Part shown: positions 36,774-49,322 of the stretch, one piece after another | Layout of the letters: every line of letters begins with the position of its first letter | How positions within the stretch are numbered: the first letter of the stretch is position 1 | From: Saccharina japonica | Taxonomy: Eukaryota > Sar > Phaeophyceae > Laminariales > Laminariaceae | Direction of reading: 5' to 3' | Assembly: GCA_008828725.1 (NCBI GenBank) | Contig: MEHQ01002397.1 | Span: 186,001-250,000 of the forward strand | DNA length: 64,000 nt | Translations under genes and position numbers: made by a program | Notes under the pieces: generated by a model | The model's database searches: none | Told to the model about the DNA's origin: nothing | What the model saw: the letters and a program-made list of their open reading frames with translations, nothing else

Positions 36774-37180
36774 TGCAGGTTTGTCTGTTAAGCATCTTTC
36801 GTGTTACTCACTTCCTTGTAGACCCAAGCGTAGGAAATAAGTAGCTCTTATTGGTCATCGAGCCAGATGACGTCTGGCTCGGTGGGCTTCATGTATGCAC
36901 CCCCCGATCGTATCAATACCCCGAAGACAAAATGCCATCCAACTATTACGAAAACATCCAGTTGCCTACGAATGAGGCAATTACCGGCCTTCCAAGCATA
37001 TACCGTTACACTAGCCCCTGATAAGCCATATATGCAGAAATATAAGAAAAACATGGAAATCCCAGATCCCCAAACTAGAACATGAGTGGAAGATGCGGCT
37101 ACTCAAAGCCCGTCCCACACTTTGAAGATGCTAGACAAAGAAACCGGAAAAACACAATAAACGGCAATTGAACGACGACG
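36774..37180. repeat. Repeat family R2, copy 2
   Basis: Co-linear with 37225-37500: 'caggtttgtct', 'gttactcacttccttgtaga', the palindromic 'ccagatgacgtctgg', and 'aattaccggccttccaagca'. The right part ('ggaaatcccagatccccaaa' and 'cccgtcccacactttgaaga') is shared with 63.66-63.79 kb. Confidence 0.75.
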
Positions 37181-37224
37181 CCACTTGTTGTAATATATGA
37201 CTGGGGGAGACATAGAGTATGTCC

Positions 37225-37500
37225 TGGCAGGTTTGTCTACTCAGCATACATGGTGTTACTCACTTTCTTGTAGAATCAAGCATAGGAGAGAAGCAGCTTT
37301 TAACGATCCTCAAACCAGATGACATCTGGCTCGATAGGCCTCAAATATGTCCCTCCCGATCATATAAATACCCCCAACACGAATGCCATACAAGCGTTAC
37401 AAAAACAAACCAATTAGCTGTGAACAAGGTAACTACCGGCCTTCCAACCTATACCATTACACAGGGCCCATTCGCCCATCTTTCTATGCCCAGGCGCAGA
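37225..37500. repeat. Repeat family R2, copy 3 (tandem to copy 2)
   Basis: Starts 'ggcaggtttgtctactcagc' and contains 'ccagatgacatctggctcga' and 'aactaccggccttccaacc', about 450 bases after the same landmarks in copy 2. The apparent GTGAGT donor on the minus strand in both copies was tested as an LRR exon and rejected. Confidence 0.75.
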
Positions 37501-37992
37501 TTGTTACGTGCGTAGAACGTCGTTCGTAGTGCACAATGGTTAAGCTACGCGGAGTGGCCCGACCACACCATGTGTGAGTCAATGGACACCGTACGAGCTG
37601 GATACACACAAATTCGCGTCGAGTAACGGCTCACGAACTGATATCGAATATTGCATACCACGAATCAACGGATTGATCCGACCGAAGATTTCGACAACCC
37701 CTGGTTCCAGGTTAGTGGCGGTACATCACCAGTGCCATCCCAAACAACCAACCTGGGTATGGCCAAAATGATAGTCGCTACTCTGAATATGGTTTACTTG
37801 GTTCGACGACAGTCATACCAGGTGATTATGAACGAAACAACCACCTGTTCAGCCCGAGCCACTCTAGGGATAAGTGAGTTGTAAGCCCACCCTCCATGTA
37901 ATGATAAATTGATTGCTTGCTCTGGACCTAGCTCACTGACAAGTAGGCGCAACGGGTGACATCTCAGGATCAACTAGTGTTGGGATACTCAC

Positions 37993-38064
37993 AGGGATTG
38001 AACAATCGGCACTCCAGCGAAGACGTTTCCTGGAAGGGTCTCCAGCAGGTTGGCCTCGAGATCC
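37993..38064 (-). CDS. LRR exon 9 (72 nt, class P)
   Basis: The acceptor is TCGGATAG and the donor GTGAGTATCC. It encodes DLEANLLETLPGNVF and then AGVPIVQSL, with an intact 24-residue frame. The donor decamer is identical to that of exons 7 and 4, marking class P. Intron to exon 8 upstream: 3.0 kb. Confidence 0.85.
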
Positions 38065-40370
38065 CTATCCGATTCGAGAACACAAGGGGACGGCGCGACC
38101 ATATCCGTGCACCAGAGAAATTTCGTTTATTGTTTGTAAAGTACCCTCGGTGGTGATGGCCCAAATCAGCGCCGCAGCTTCGCGCTGTTAAAAATACAAA
38201 AATCATGTTGATGCCAGCAGTAGTCTCCATATTTGTGCAGCAGTACAGCGGTACGAAACTAGCAACAAACAACGTTTGGATATATCATTTAATTTGATGT
38301 TAGTATGGGAACGACTATCTCCCTTAGCTTCGTGTGGTTTTCGATTTCGCTTTGATTTTCCACAACGTGTTTTTTGTTTTGTTTCAATGTGTATTTAATC
38401 ATTATGTTTGTATGTTGAAGTTAGTGTGCTAGCGCCCACCTCTCTCACACGTTCGACTCCGGTTTGGTTTGGATTCGATATCGACACTCACTTCAGGCAC
38501 TCTCCGGTTGTGATGCACTTGATATTCCCATGTATATGGCCTTTCCTGTGCGCGTTCTTCATGCTACACCGTTCTTTCTACTCCTCTGAACCCAACGCAC
38601 CTAGTGTCCGTGTCAATGTTTCAACCTAGAGCGACACGCGTTTTGTGGTCACAGAACCACGACACCGAGATACTATGTTGCACAGCAGTAAGCAGAGTAG
38701 GCTCTATAATGCCATATGCTACAGGCATGACCTTACCCTACGAGCAATCTAGATGCGTGTAAGAGAGAACTAAATATAATAAATCAATTGAAAAACTATA
38801 CAGGGAAAAGAAGGAAACGTGCCGTGCGCCACCTGAGGAGAGAGTTGACTAACAATATGAAATGAACTACCTGGTATAACGTAAACCGAGGAAGACTGAG
38901 AACAAAGGAAATGACAGGCAACCGAAGCACAACAAGGGCAACCCTCCAGGCAGCCGAGGAAGCTTTGTTTTCTTGTAGTACAGGTAGGTCCTACCAACTA
39001 GTCGGTAGGGTACCTCGACACCCTGCCTGTCGTCTCCTTGCTGCTTTCGTCAACCACTGTTTCCCTACAACCATTGCCCCACGCTCTCGACATAACCTTG
39101 GGCGTCGCCCATACAAATTATGTATGGGGCCTTTTGCTCAAGTCTGCCTCATTGTCGTGCCAAACACGAACGTTTACAGCATAATGACATTTCGTACGTA
39201 TAATACTTCGTTCGAACATACTGCGCAGTCCAGAGTATGATTGCGTTTGCATTACGGCTGAACGGCGCTCGAATGCCTAGTACTACAGTATATACTTACA
39301 TCTGTAGTCGGTGTGGGTATTATTGCATGCCTGTTTCAGCATTTGTATACAAATGCAATCGCGCCTCTGTCTAAACACCAGTTACCAAAGCAACATATAG
39401 CTCTCGGCCCGGCCCTCGCTTGCTGAAAAGGCCCTCTACGGTGGGTTGAGGTTGAATTTTAATTGGGGCACTTGAACAAGTGTTCGTTGAAACGGAAACC
39501 GCCAGCAAGTGATGCGCATCGTATGAGCTCCCACGCCTTAGCGTCAGCATGTGTGAACAAGTGACAGAGCACGCGAATTTAAGCAACACCTGGCAAATCG
39601 ATATCCATACCGCTGTATTCAGGATACACCAAACGCCGAATCGTAACCCGACAATCACACTCAAAACCCGGGGCAGGGTTTATCAACAATTCGGGCTTGG
39701 AAGGATACGTCGAACACTATCGATGGAATATTGTTCGAGCTGACCGTTAATAGGTACTTTTAATGCCTCCAGAATTCATGGGGTAGGGTATCGGCCATAT
39801 GAATATCCAGGTGCCAACAGGTATAAAACACGTGATCGACTCTTGTGGTTAAGATAAGGGTACGAGTAAGGGGTTTGTAGTCTACCATTTTGGGTTTTCA
39901 ATAGGTGGAGCTCTTTTCGACAATTTTGGTTTGTTTCCAAGGTATATTTGTTTACAGGGGGATACATTCGTGGTTGAAGGACAAAAAGGTGAGAGGTGAG
40001 GCTACTCGTGATGGCATTGAAGGACAAGATAATTGTACCCGTACTCTAGACCAGATGAAAAAGGGTGTGCCTTTTAGCTTGGAACGGGTTTTTCCTCTTC
40101 TGGGGTGTAACTCGAGTTCCGGATTGTTGCGGGGTAAACCTGTAGTATAATTAGTGGTCGTAGCGGCAAGATGCTATGGGATTCTTGATGACATGTAAAA
40201 TGTTTATGACGGAATCCCTCAACCAGTTCGTATATAATCACCTCACGCACTGCAACTCGAAAATTGTTGACCCCTTTCCTTCCGGGAGGAACAACCCAGC
40301 AAGCATAAGACAATCATCATAACACTATGGATAGTTTTGTTACCTTCGGTCAAAAAGGAAGTGTACTTGA
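38065..40370. other. Intron-like sequence, no other gene recognised
   Basis: Between LRR exons 8 and 9. Only short unconvincing frames occur (for example 38911-39240 plus, 39371-39664 minus). Confidence 0.35.
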
Positions 40371-40374
40371 GTAA

Positions 40375-40960
40375 TTCAGAAATACGTATGATTTATCTTT
40401 TTTACAGCAATACTGTTTGAGGTAGAGTAGCACCATCTAAGTACTCCGTACCGAACACGGCATAGGTTTCAGCTCAAAAGCTCAAACCAGCTCACCGCGC
40501 CACCACAAAGATTGTTCGTTAAGGTCTCTAAGACTTGTTGGGGGCCTTGGATCTTCGATGGAGGGTAGGCATTGCTTTGTTTGCATCACGAAACAAAGGT
40601 GCTCAGCAGTAAGAGTTTTGATCTTTTGCGAGCTGCATTTTAGTAACTACACTCTGCTGTGGCCGCGTAGGACGCTACAGATGGTTGAATTCGAGACCTA
40701 GGTACAGTAGGTTCGCCTACGAGTGATCGCACTCGTCAAACATATGCGTTAAAACAGTATGGACAGCTGGACAAACTGCCCTGTTTCAAATCCGTCTTTG
40801 GGTACCAGAGGTATGGGAAAATTGTTTTTGAGTAAGAGGCGTATTTCGTGATGAAAATAAAGTAGGATCGATCCTGCTCCTGGGGCAAAACGGTGGCCCA
40901 GGAGTCAAGGCCTGGATAAACCGCTTTGAACCGCACTACCCAACTACAAACCGACATAAT
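40375..40960. repeat. Dispersed repeat family R1, copy 2
   Basis: Shares 'ccgaacacggcatagg', 'gtttgcatcacgaaacaaag', 'acactctgctgtggccgcgt' and 'gggtaccagaggtatggg' with the copies at 61.2-62.5 kb and, for the first part, 15.7 kb. It ends about 140 bases before LRR exon 8. Confidence 0.7.
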
Positions 40961-41097
40961 ATAAACGTTTGCACCGTAGATAGATAGGTTTATTTACCAG
41001 AACGCTAATGAAAGCATATTCAGCTTTGTTCGTCTATAATCGCCCTGACACTACATTCCGAGAGGGAGACGAACATCCCCCTCAATTGCTCGCTCCC

Positions 41098-41169
41098 AGG
41101 TCCACAAGAGCCCCCAAAGCCACGAAAGCGTCGACGTGGATGGACCGGATGGAGTTGCCGCTCAGGTCC
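41098..41169 (-). CDS. LRR exon 8 (72 nt, class G) with lost donor GT
   Basis: The acceptor is ATGGAACAG. It encodes DLSGNSIRSIHVDAF followed by VALGALVDL, an intact 24-residue repeat. At the expected donor (41097-41096) the sequence is GGGAGC instead of GTGAGC, so normal splicing should fail and read-through meets a stop within a few codons. Either the exon is skipped (which keeps phase) or the gene is decaying here. Everything else about the exon matches its class. Confidence 0.75.
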
Positions 41170-41199
41170 CTGTTCCATCGGCACAAACACGGATGACCC

Positions 41200-42980
41200 C
41201 TTTCAGAGTGAACAACGACCATAGAAGATGTGGCTGCCGGATGACAGCCTAGGACAAATATCACTCGAGCATAGTCCACATGCTCTTCTTACCCGCACCG
41301 GTTTCGGTTTAGAGGTACGCATATGCTCAGATGTATTTATGTAGGTATGCATACGAGGGTGTTCAGCGCTGCGCGCCTTTATGCGAACTATATTACACTT
41401 ACCAACCAACAGCGGGCAAGGGGTGTACCAGCAACCGGGAAAACGTGTAAAATCGTGGTTTCCGTGTCTAGGTCCATGGGTAGAAAGAAATACCACCCTC
41501 GTTGGCTCTCTACAATATGCTTATGAGCCTCCTCACTGGTGAAAGCATCAGCCTCAACGGTTTCGATAATCTAAACGTTGTCATTTAGACAGATGTTTTA
41601 ACACCACCAAAAAACGCTCCCTGCTCTCAGAGCAAGTCACTGTTGCATGACACAGCTGAGCATGTAGCCCTCGAACAATGGCGCAGGCACTCTTCCTACA
41701 AAACTCGATTTTCGTTGACAGATTTGTACATGATGATACGTATTTGTGGAGGTACGTACCAAGGCGTACACAGTGGTACGTGTGTATCCCAGGGCTACCC
41801 GTACCGTACACAGAACAATCAGTTGACACGTTGGAATATGTATTATCGAAATCCACGCCCAGCGACGGTCACCACCAGTGACACGCACACCACACGTACA
41901 AGTATTGTCTAGACTTAAGGTCACTAGATATTGTTTGTTGTGGGGTTTCAGCAGTACACCGGGGACATACATAACACTACCCTAAATAGCGCAGAGAAAC
42001 CAAGAGGTGGGCGGTTTCGCATAGATAGGACAAGCGTCGCAGGGGCATAAAAAAACGAAAAGGACAGAGCGATTAAGTTGAGTTTCCAAAAAGGCATCAT
42101 CGCGTTCGCACAACCTACCCCCGGAAAGTGCGTTATCTCTGCTATTCACCGTAGAATTCGAATTGGGCAAGTAAGACGCTAGCCATCCTGATATTCGGTA
42201 TAACATGATACGACGACGTTCTTCGCCGTGCTTGTTTTCAGGCATGAATCATGTATGTATGCAGATAGGAGGTTCCCGAACTATCTCGTCCACTCCCAGC
42301 ATCATTGGAGACGGTGTAGATCTAATCGCAGCCGTTACACAATGACCAGTATTGTAGCAGATACTTCACCGTTCCATTCCACAATAGGGTATTCCTTCTC
42401 GGAATACGTTGTGGAGTCTACAAGGAATTCTTCGCCGAACGTACACTATTCGCGTACAGTTCGATAATAGTCTCGAGGCGGAAAGGAAGGTTCCACAATG
42501 GATGTAAGATTGAGAAGCATAGCATACCTCAAGAAGTTGACGAGGCACGCTTTGAGAGCATAGATGGCGAGAGACCCAGATCCGCAACCTACTCTGTGCA
42601 ATGTATTGTATATGCATGATCTACTTCCCTGTACTGCCTGCCATACTGCTTGATCTCTGCACTGGACACCATCACGTTCACTGTTCCTGATCTATATTCC
42701 GGCAGCGTTAATGGTCTCTTGAAACAAATTCCACAAATATGATATATATGCAAATGCATCAAGTCGCACTTGTTTGTACAGTAGTACCGCCCGTCGAGGT
42801 TTCGAGCCGACAGCGCCAGCCTTTGCAGCGACGTGCGTGTGTCAGCAAACAATATTTACAGGGCAACCGAGTGCTTGGGTCGCACACAAATCAATCATAC
42901 GTTTGGCTACATACCTGCCCTCGACACAGCTCCCTACACCTAACGCACCATGCCAACCACTTACGGAACAATTTACCTAG
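41200..42980. other. Intron-like sequence, no other gene recognised
   Basis: Between LRR exons 7 and 8. A strong GTAAGT donor at about 41395 on the minus strand follows a frame (LDTETTILHVFPVAG) that lacks the Asn and length of the LRR exons, so it is not called. Confidence 0.35.
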
Positions 42981-42989
42981 GATACTCAC

Positions 42990-43061
42990 AACAGTTCCAG
43001 ATAAACCAGACCAGTGAAGATGTCGGCTGGAATGTCCTCAATCATGTTGTTTTCCAAATTC
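42990..43061 (-). CDS. LRR exon 7 (72 nt, class P)
   Basis: The acceptor is ATCGATTAG and the donor GTGAGTATCC (42989). It encodes NLENNMIEDIPADIF and TGLVYLELL. Frame and phases are intact. A 6.1-kb intron precedes it, starting with duplicated block B. Confidence 0.85.
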
Positions 43062-43227
43062 CTAATCGATGTCGTTGTTACAGGAGACGGTGCGACGACA
43101 AACAGTTTACAAGAATATGTCCGTTCGTTTGTTTTGTAGGTGGATCAGCTGTGCGCTGGATCTAATTTCGTGGTCATGCCAGCAGTATTTTCCACACATT
43201 CGCTCGATGACGCTTACAAAATAGGTT

Positions 43228-46200
43228 TCAGCAAGCGTTTTACCGACATGATTCACCTCGGTCAACGTTGCTCAGCAACGCTAACCAAACATTTCTAGGT
43301 AAGCCCTTTTCACCGTACAATAATAATCCCAAAGTTTCCCGATGACGCCAATCTTTACGTTCGCGAAGGTTCGACGTGGTGAATGTAAGTCGGCATCTAC
43401 CGTGCAGTGCTTTCTATTCTAGGATGGTGATTTTTCATGTTGAAGCTTCTTGAGGAGGTATCGATATGTTACTCTGTGCAGCTTCACCTAAATTCAACAA
43501 GACCCTCTTTCAGAGCAGTGGTCAATGATCAGGCATGCACTGCGACAGGGCGGCGTGCGGCACCACATTCGAATAGGACCAACCAACTATTTACGCCGAT
43601 CTATGACTGCCAAAGGTTGCCGCGGTCAAGCTTGTCTCTATCTGTGATTATCAGAGCGTACACAGCGCTACTGACGCATGCTACGATCCAGGTGCACAAT
43701 GTTTTTTCTGAGCTCCTCTCTTAAAGAGCGTCATACCTCACCGGAAAAAATGATTTCGCAGCCAACTAAAAGTGCTGCCGGATGAGAAATAATATGACCT
43801 TTGTATACTCTGAAACATATTTCGCCACAAAAATAAAAGTCCGACGAATTTGGGTTAAGGAGCCCGATCGTTCAGAAAACGATTCAGCCGAAAAAGTGCC
43901 GCCTCTACCGTCGCACACGTCTACCATGGTATGCACTTTTGTTGGACGTTAGCTTGTGAGGAAAATCGGGATCCGGCCGGCTACACGTTAACTGGCTTCG
44001 AGATTAGCAGTGAACCTGAACGTGCATCGAGATTCCGAGAGTTCAACGAAATGCTATCTTCATAGGTTGCAAAATATACGCCTATGGCCAACCGCGGCTA
44101 CGACGGAGAATCAATGGCGGCGTGGGGTCGTCGGAGCGGCGGAGGTTCTCATTAGTTTTTTTATTACCCCAATTAGAAACCTAAACGAGCTACCCCTAAC
44201 CGGAAAAGGACGTTGTGCCGAGTGTCTGTTGAGTGAGACACATTCTGAACGCCGAACCGCGATTCCGAAGTGCGGACAACGCCTTTAAACAGTAATGTAG
44301 TACAATAAAGACTTCTTCGAAGAGTACACGAAGGTTTGGCAATGTAGCCTACGTTCTGCCCATGTGTTACTTGTGGTGGGAAGTGGAGACGACTAAGCCT
44401 GTACGTGGATATTGGCATCGAGCGACGATAGCCTCAGCTGAATATATGATACAGATACACACACGGATTACTGTGACCGCTGGTTACTAAACATCTTTAG
44501 GTCCAGGGCACTGGTAAACATGGTCGTCCCAGATACGAAACCTGGACATGATGGTGAACGGTGTTCGTGTTTTAAGTGTCAGCACGGCGGGGGTTTGTAC
44601 CATGGTTTAATTCGAAATAGGATATCTCGCGTTCAAGTGGGTATACTCTAGAGTTGATCGAGGAGTTCACCAGCACTAGACGACAACCATCAAACGGTGT
44701 TTGCTCTGAAACACACCTGACTGCACACCAGCTGACTTGAACCGGGGCGAGATAGTGTACTACTCCACATAGTTTACAAGATTGGGACGCTGATACTAGA
44801 ATCTCCACAGCTTCCGACCTAGCCAAGATATTTCCCGGACTGTTCTCGAACAAATTGTCAAGATGCCCGACCAAACCGCGGGACGCGATGGTGTGACCAA
44901 ACCGTAAGACGGTGCCTATTCAATGCATTGGCGTGTCGTGAGCTTACGTTCACACCTTTACTAATCCGCCGGATGATACATATTAATTGATCAACAGTAA
45001 GGAGGGGAAATTCGTTTCACATGTACGGGTTGGCACCGGCAACGACTGCCGTACAGGAAGTTATGATGGAAATATTGTCGCTACTAAGCTGACGACACTC
45101 CCACGGGTGGCTCAGTACGTCACTCAAAACACGGATCGCAAACATGCTTCGGTTAAAGCAGCTTAACATGTTTTGTATGACGGTTCTACACCTTTACCCC
45201 GAAACACAAAACACACAAATCATAGCATTAGGTTGCCAATATTGAAGGAAGCCTTTGCGGAACACGCTGATATTCAAAGCCGTAAGAGTGACCCCCCCAC
45301 AGTGCACTAGAGAATTCGTCGACGATACCTGCTCAATTATTACGAGCTAACACCACGAGGCCGCAACGATATACCGTGCAAAGGGGGGCATATGCAAAAC
45401 ATTTATGGTTGCCGTTGGTAATTGCTCAAGAGCGAGGGTGGGCCGCGCGCTGGCACCCATATCGTTCTCATACTACCGAGACGTTTCACACATTGTTGGT
45501 TGGCGGCCCGATATACCGCATATGTATTGGGGCTACATGTACGTGCACGATGAGACAATGCCGGTCTTCAACGCGGCAGTATATTTGAAGGCAAGGTGGA
45601 AGGGGGCGTGAATGCTTGAGACGGCATGGGAGGAACTCTAACAAGCGAAACCCATGGACGTCTGATTTAGCTCAGTATTATTGTAAACGATAGATAGGGG
45701 TAGTTTCAAACTATATTAAACAATTTAGGTTTAGCGAGGATATTTCAGCTAGTCCCGCTGACATGCGGAGGCGGATCCTGGTCTCTGTTATGTGGTTGTA
45801 TATATCGAAAACCGAAACAAACATGAATTGTACGGCGTTTCCTACCTCTTGCTGATCATTTTGACGGTCTGTGCTTTGGCTGGACACAGTTTTGCTGCTA
45901 GCGCGAGACGTAGGACGACAACATAAGATGGAGGCGACGTTTCACTGAATTCTGGTTGTCATAGCGGCCAGGATGAAACAAAATATGTGACAATCTAGTA
46001 CATCTTCCAAGCATAATTCGTGGCTGACAAACACTTGAGCGTTTACCTTGAACAACATTATAAGCATCCTGTGTCCCCGGAAGACGAGAATACTGTCTGA
46101 CCAACGCCGGCTATAGTGTGCTAGTAACGTTTGCCTCGTCAAAGTACGTACCGAAAGCTCGCAAAATGTCTACGCATATCCTTCTCCATTGTGGAATAGC

Positions 46201-46492
46201 TGCAATCGAAAAGTAAGCAGCAGATATATAGGGCGAGAGTACTATTCAGTATACATTCCTTGTGAGCCATGTACATGGAATTTAGATTGGAAGTAGGGAA
46301 AATACGGGCCCTCATTCTAAACGGCCGGCGCCAGATCGTGCGAGGTCCCAGATCAACCTCTCCTTGTCCACTCATTTTGAGCTTCACCTTGGCTTTACCA
46401 CTGCCAATGAAGGGCTCCATTGAACACTTGTATGGTATCACTTAAATCCCGCCTCATTACCATTGGCGAAATAAACCCTGGCCATTTCAAAC
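43228..46492. repeat. Duplicated intronic block, copy B
   Basis: Counterpart of 30614-35462, with the same order of shared landmarks. It begins about 170 bases to the right of LRR exon 7, as copy A begins about 140 bases to the right of LRR exon 10, so block and neighbouring exon may have duplicated together. It is interrupted by a MITE (43672-43921), at a place where copy A has continuous sequence. Confidence 0.8.
43672..43921 (-). mobile_element. MITE copy, 3-bp target duplication TAC
   Basis: Ends TGACGCATGCTACGATCCAGG and CGTCGCACACGTC are flanked by TAC at 43669-43671 and 43922-43924. Orientation is opposite to the 21-kb copy ('gagctcctctcttaaagagc' stem first). Comparison with block A near 31.05 kb gives an approximate empty site. 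Confidence 0.8.
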
Positions 46493-46512
46493 ATGCCTGG
46501 GATGCGGGGGGG

Positions 46513-46949
46513 GTGTACTCATGTTGTGCACGGCCGTAGTCATATGCCCATAGACCCTCGCATCCCTACAATGCCGGGACGGAGCGCGTTGGGTTTTCAC
46601 CAACCAGGCCGACATTGCTTGCACCAAGCGCGAAACGCCGTGAGGTATTGGGCGAGTCGCATGGAGGGTGAGCTGCATCCTGCTAAGAACCGCCTCTGAG
46701 GCGGACTTGCATATGGACGACAGCTTCAATGAGTTAATTTAATTTCTGGTGTGGCCACTTCCGGAGACAGCAATGGGTTTTACTATGTAACTGCCTCGCG
46801 GACGCCTTACCATATTAACACTACGTGATACGACCATTCTCCTTGTGCGGAACAAAGGTCCTCCACCCCGCACAAATGATCTACTCGACCGCCAGCTTTG
46901 GTGACCGCCTAAAAAAAAACAAAATAAACGGCACCCTGGTTGTCTAGCT
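46513..46949. repeat. Direct repeat, left copy (~437 bp)
   Basis: Runs from 'gtgtactcatgttgtgcacg' to 'ccctggttgtctagct' and is about 93% identical by eye to 49323-49764 in the same orientation. A run of G precedes both copies. The pair encloses 2.4 kb, the geometry of a small LTR-type element without recognisable coding capacity. The ends are not TG/CA, so a simple duplication is possible. Confidence 0.75.
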
Positions 46950-48029
46950 TGCGGGGGGGGGGGTATCTATATTGTTACACGCAGCTTTCTCTTCGCCGGA
47001 TGAGCTCAGCATCTCACCCGAATCATGACTTCGAAGATGTAAATTTGGCGCAACTAGTCCATCGTTTCTATGCCTTAGTGGCGCTAGTAGTAAAGCCCAA
47101 ACACGCCAAGAAAAGGTACCTTACAAACCGGTCGTTTATCACTCGGCCAGACAAATACTAATAGTCAGCAATAGTAAGGAACAGTAAGTCATCGAATACT
47201 GAGCCAAAACATGCAATTCCCAGTTACTGTAGATGTGGAATGAGTCTGTACACAGTTCGCTATGTATTAAAAACTTCTAGAGGCTATGTCACAAACCCGT
47301 AGCAAATATCGCAGCCGCAATGAAACAGATTTCTACGTGTTTCGAGGGTACGCTGGTAGCGGTGAAGGGTTCGCATTTCAGCTCAAGTGCCAATTCCGGA
47401 AAGTGCCATTATCAGCAAACAAAATATGAATCCCAAAACCTTCAAAGATCACAGTTACATGACCACCACACATCAGGACGTCAACCTAACAGCGATGCAG
47501 TTTGCATTTCAACGGGTGTAACACACACCACTGGTGTTATAGTTGTGACATCAAGTGAACGGGTGGTTATCGTCCATATTGCTGGGCCCGACCATCGAAT
47601 GGGAATTATTGGAATTACACAGCGTAACCAATCAGACAAAAATCAGCACAAGACAATCATACTTCTGGCATGCTGTTTGATTGTTTGATGTGTTGATTTT
47701 CGTTTGCTTGTGGCTAAACTCTAAAACATCCCGTCTTAAGTTATGGTGGCTTATGCGTCATCCTATGTGATCTGACATTTCACCGGTCAGACGGTTCCTT
47801 GAACAAATGGGTTGGGCGCAACCTGTTTATTTAATCGGGGCTTAAATGCGATTGGAGCAGATTACTCGAGAGGCGGAGACAAAGGCAGGGGAATCTGCGT
47901 GAGGCTACATGTCGCTCAGATACATCGGAAGCCGCGGGAGGGCACTGAGTGTGCATACCACTTTAACTCCGATCGTTAGTTATTGCCAAAATTGAAGCAA
48001 ACGAATACGTAGATCAGGCGCTCGTGTAA
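46950..48029. other. Spacer between direct repeats, no gene recognised
   Basis: Starts with a G-tract and contains a 122-codon plus frame (47320-47688) without a known domain. Confidence 0.3.
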
Positions 48030-48640
48030 CATATCCTTGGTAATTGGCCCTCAAAAGTATTTTGAAAGTGTTAATTTTGGACCAGATGAAGAATGCCACA
48101 GTACATACACTACTTTACTATATTCTAAACGTGACCACGGTGACGGCCGTAAAATATCAACCGTTCACCTGGGGTTGGATGAGATAGACCCGTTGCATCA
48201 GGCGTTTCTAACGAGGCGACTCTACGATCGAGGGTGGGGGCTATGTACGCAAACGTTTAACTCCAAACCAGCCATTCACCAGTCTCGCGTTCCCTACCTA
48301 CACACTCCGGACAAAATCCCCTAATAGACAGACACGAGAAGTCGCAAACACACACCCCACCCCGTAACTGCCGTGAAATATTGGTTCAGGGAGTCCGCTA
48401 AGGATGAAACCGTCTAGATAATACCCTCGGCCAAATGACTCTGAGAAACTTAAACTGAGGGGCCTAAACGTCAGTCCCCTCCCACTACCTTAGTCGCGTA
48501 TAATCTAACGTTAGACAAGATAAAACATCACACAAGTGCCACCATGCGCGCAAACGCACCAGTGGGGATGGTCGTGGTTCTAGTATCTGTCCCAACCGGC
48601 AATGTCAGAGCAAGAAAGCATAGTGAAGAACCCACAGTCT
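48030..48640. repeat. Tandem duplication unit 1 (~615 bp)
   Basis: Co-linear with 48645-49290: 'ttttgaaagtgtt', 'gaccacggtgacggccgtaa', 'gagatagacccgttg', 'taatagacagacacgagaag', 'ccaaatgac'. It carries only a damaged LRR exon near its right end. Confidence 0.8.
48536..48592 (-). pseudogene. LRR exon remnant (class G)
   Basis: Sequence such as 'gccaccatgcgcgcaaacgc' and 'gatggtcgtggtt' aligns with intact LRR exon 6 in the second unit. About 35 bases covering the donor and the last codons are missing, and smaller gaps occur near the acceptor. It cannot be spliced as an exon. Confidence 0.5.
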
Positions 48641-48644
48641 GATA

Positions 48645-49290
48645 CATATCCTCCGTAATTGGCTGTCAAAAGGGTTTTGAAAGTGTTCGGTTTAGACCAG
48701 ATGGAGAACGTCAGAGTCCATACATGAAAAATTAATGTGGCCACGGTGATGGTCGTAAAATAAAAACCGTCTACTTGGGGTTGAATGAGATAGACCCGTT
48801 GTTTCAGGTGTTGTTAACGAGGATGACTCTACAATCGAGAGTAGGGGTTAGTTACGCGAACGTTTAACTCCAAAAGAACCATTTACTAGTCTCGCGTCCC
48901 CTACCTACAACCTCCTCAAAAACACTCCTAATAGACAGACACGAGAAGTCGCAACCACATCCCCCACCCCGAAGCTCCTGTCGAATATTGTTCCAGAGAG
49001 TCGGCTAAGGCTGTGAATATCTAGGAAATACACTCGGCCAAATGACGCTGATGGTGTACAACAAAAGGATCTAATAATGAGTCCCCTCCCGCTGTCTTAC
49101 TCACGTATCATCTAGCGCCCAACAAGAGGAACATCACACCAGTGTTGACTCGCTCACTTACAGTATCGTAAGAGCCACCGTGTCTGTAAAAGCACTCGGC
49201 GCGATGGTCGTGATGTTGTTCTTATTAAGTACTCTGTTCAAACGGCACGAAAATGAATGCTCCAATGTCAGGACGAGCAAGTATATTGCT
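48645..49290. repeat. Tandem duplication unit 2, carrying LRR exon 6
   Basis: Second copy of the ~615-bp unit, starting 'ccgtaattggctgtcaaaag'. It holds a complete LRR exon, showing that exon plus flanking intron duplicated as one piece. Confidence 0.8.
49162..49233 (-). CDS. LRR exon 6 (72 nt, class G)
   Basis: The acceptor is TTTGAACAG and the donor GTAAGTGAG (49161). It encodes VLNKNNITTIAPSAF and TDTVALTIL, with an intact frame and phase. The third base of the joined codon is A rather than G, still Leu or Ile after CT/AT. Its damaged twin lies about 630 bases to the left. Confidence 0.75.
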
Positions 49291-49322
49291 AAACCCACAG
49301 TCTCATAACAAGGGGGGGGGGG

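Noticed and set aside
36816-36890. GTGAGT donor on the minus strand in repeat R2, preceded by a frame reading YLFPTLGSTR, as an extra LRR exon (also at 37.26 kb)
   Set aside because: There is no AG acceptor at 72 nt, no Asn/Leu repeat pattern, and the second R2 copy does not keep the residues. The resemblance to FxxLGSL is chance.
41395-41465. Possible LRR exon before a strong GTAAGT site (frame LDTETTILHVFPVAG)
   Set aside because: The conserved Asn is missing, and the length and phase do not fit the 72-nt, one-in/two-out rule seen in all the others.
46487-46729. 80-codon minus frame conserved in both direct repeats (46.5 and 49.3 kb) as a small gene
   Set aside because: Conservation is explained by recent duplication of the repeat. 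No motif and no start context support a protein.
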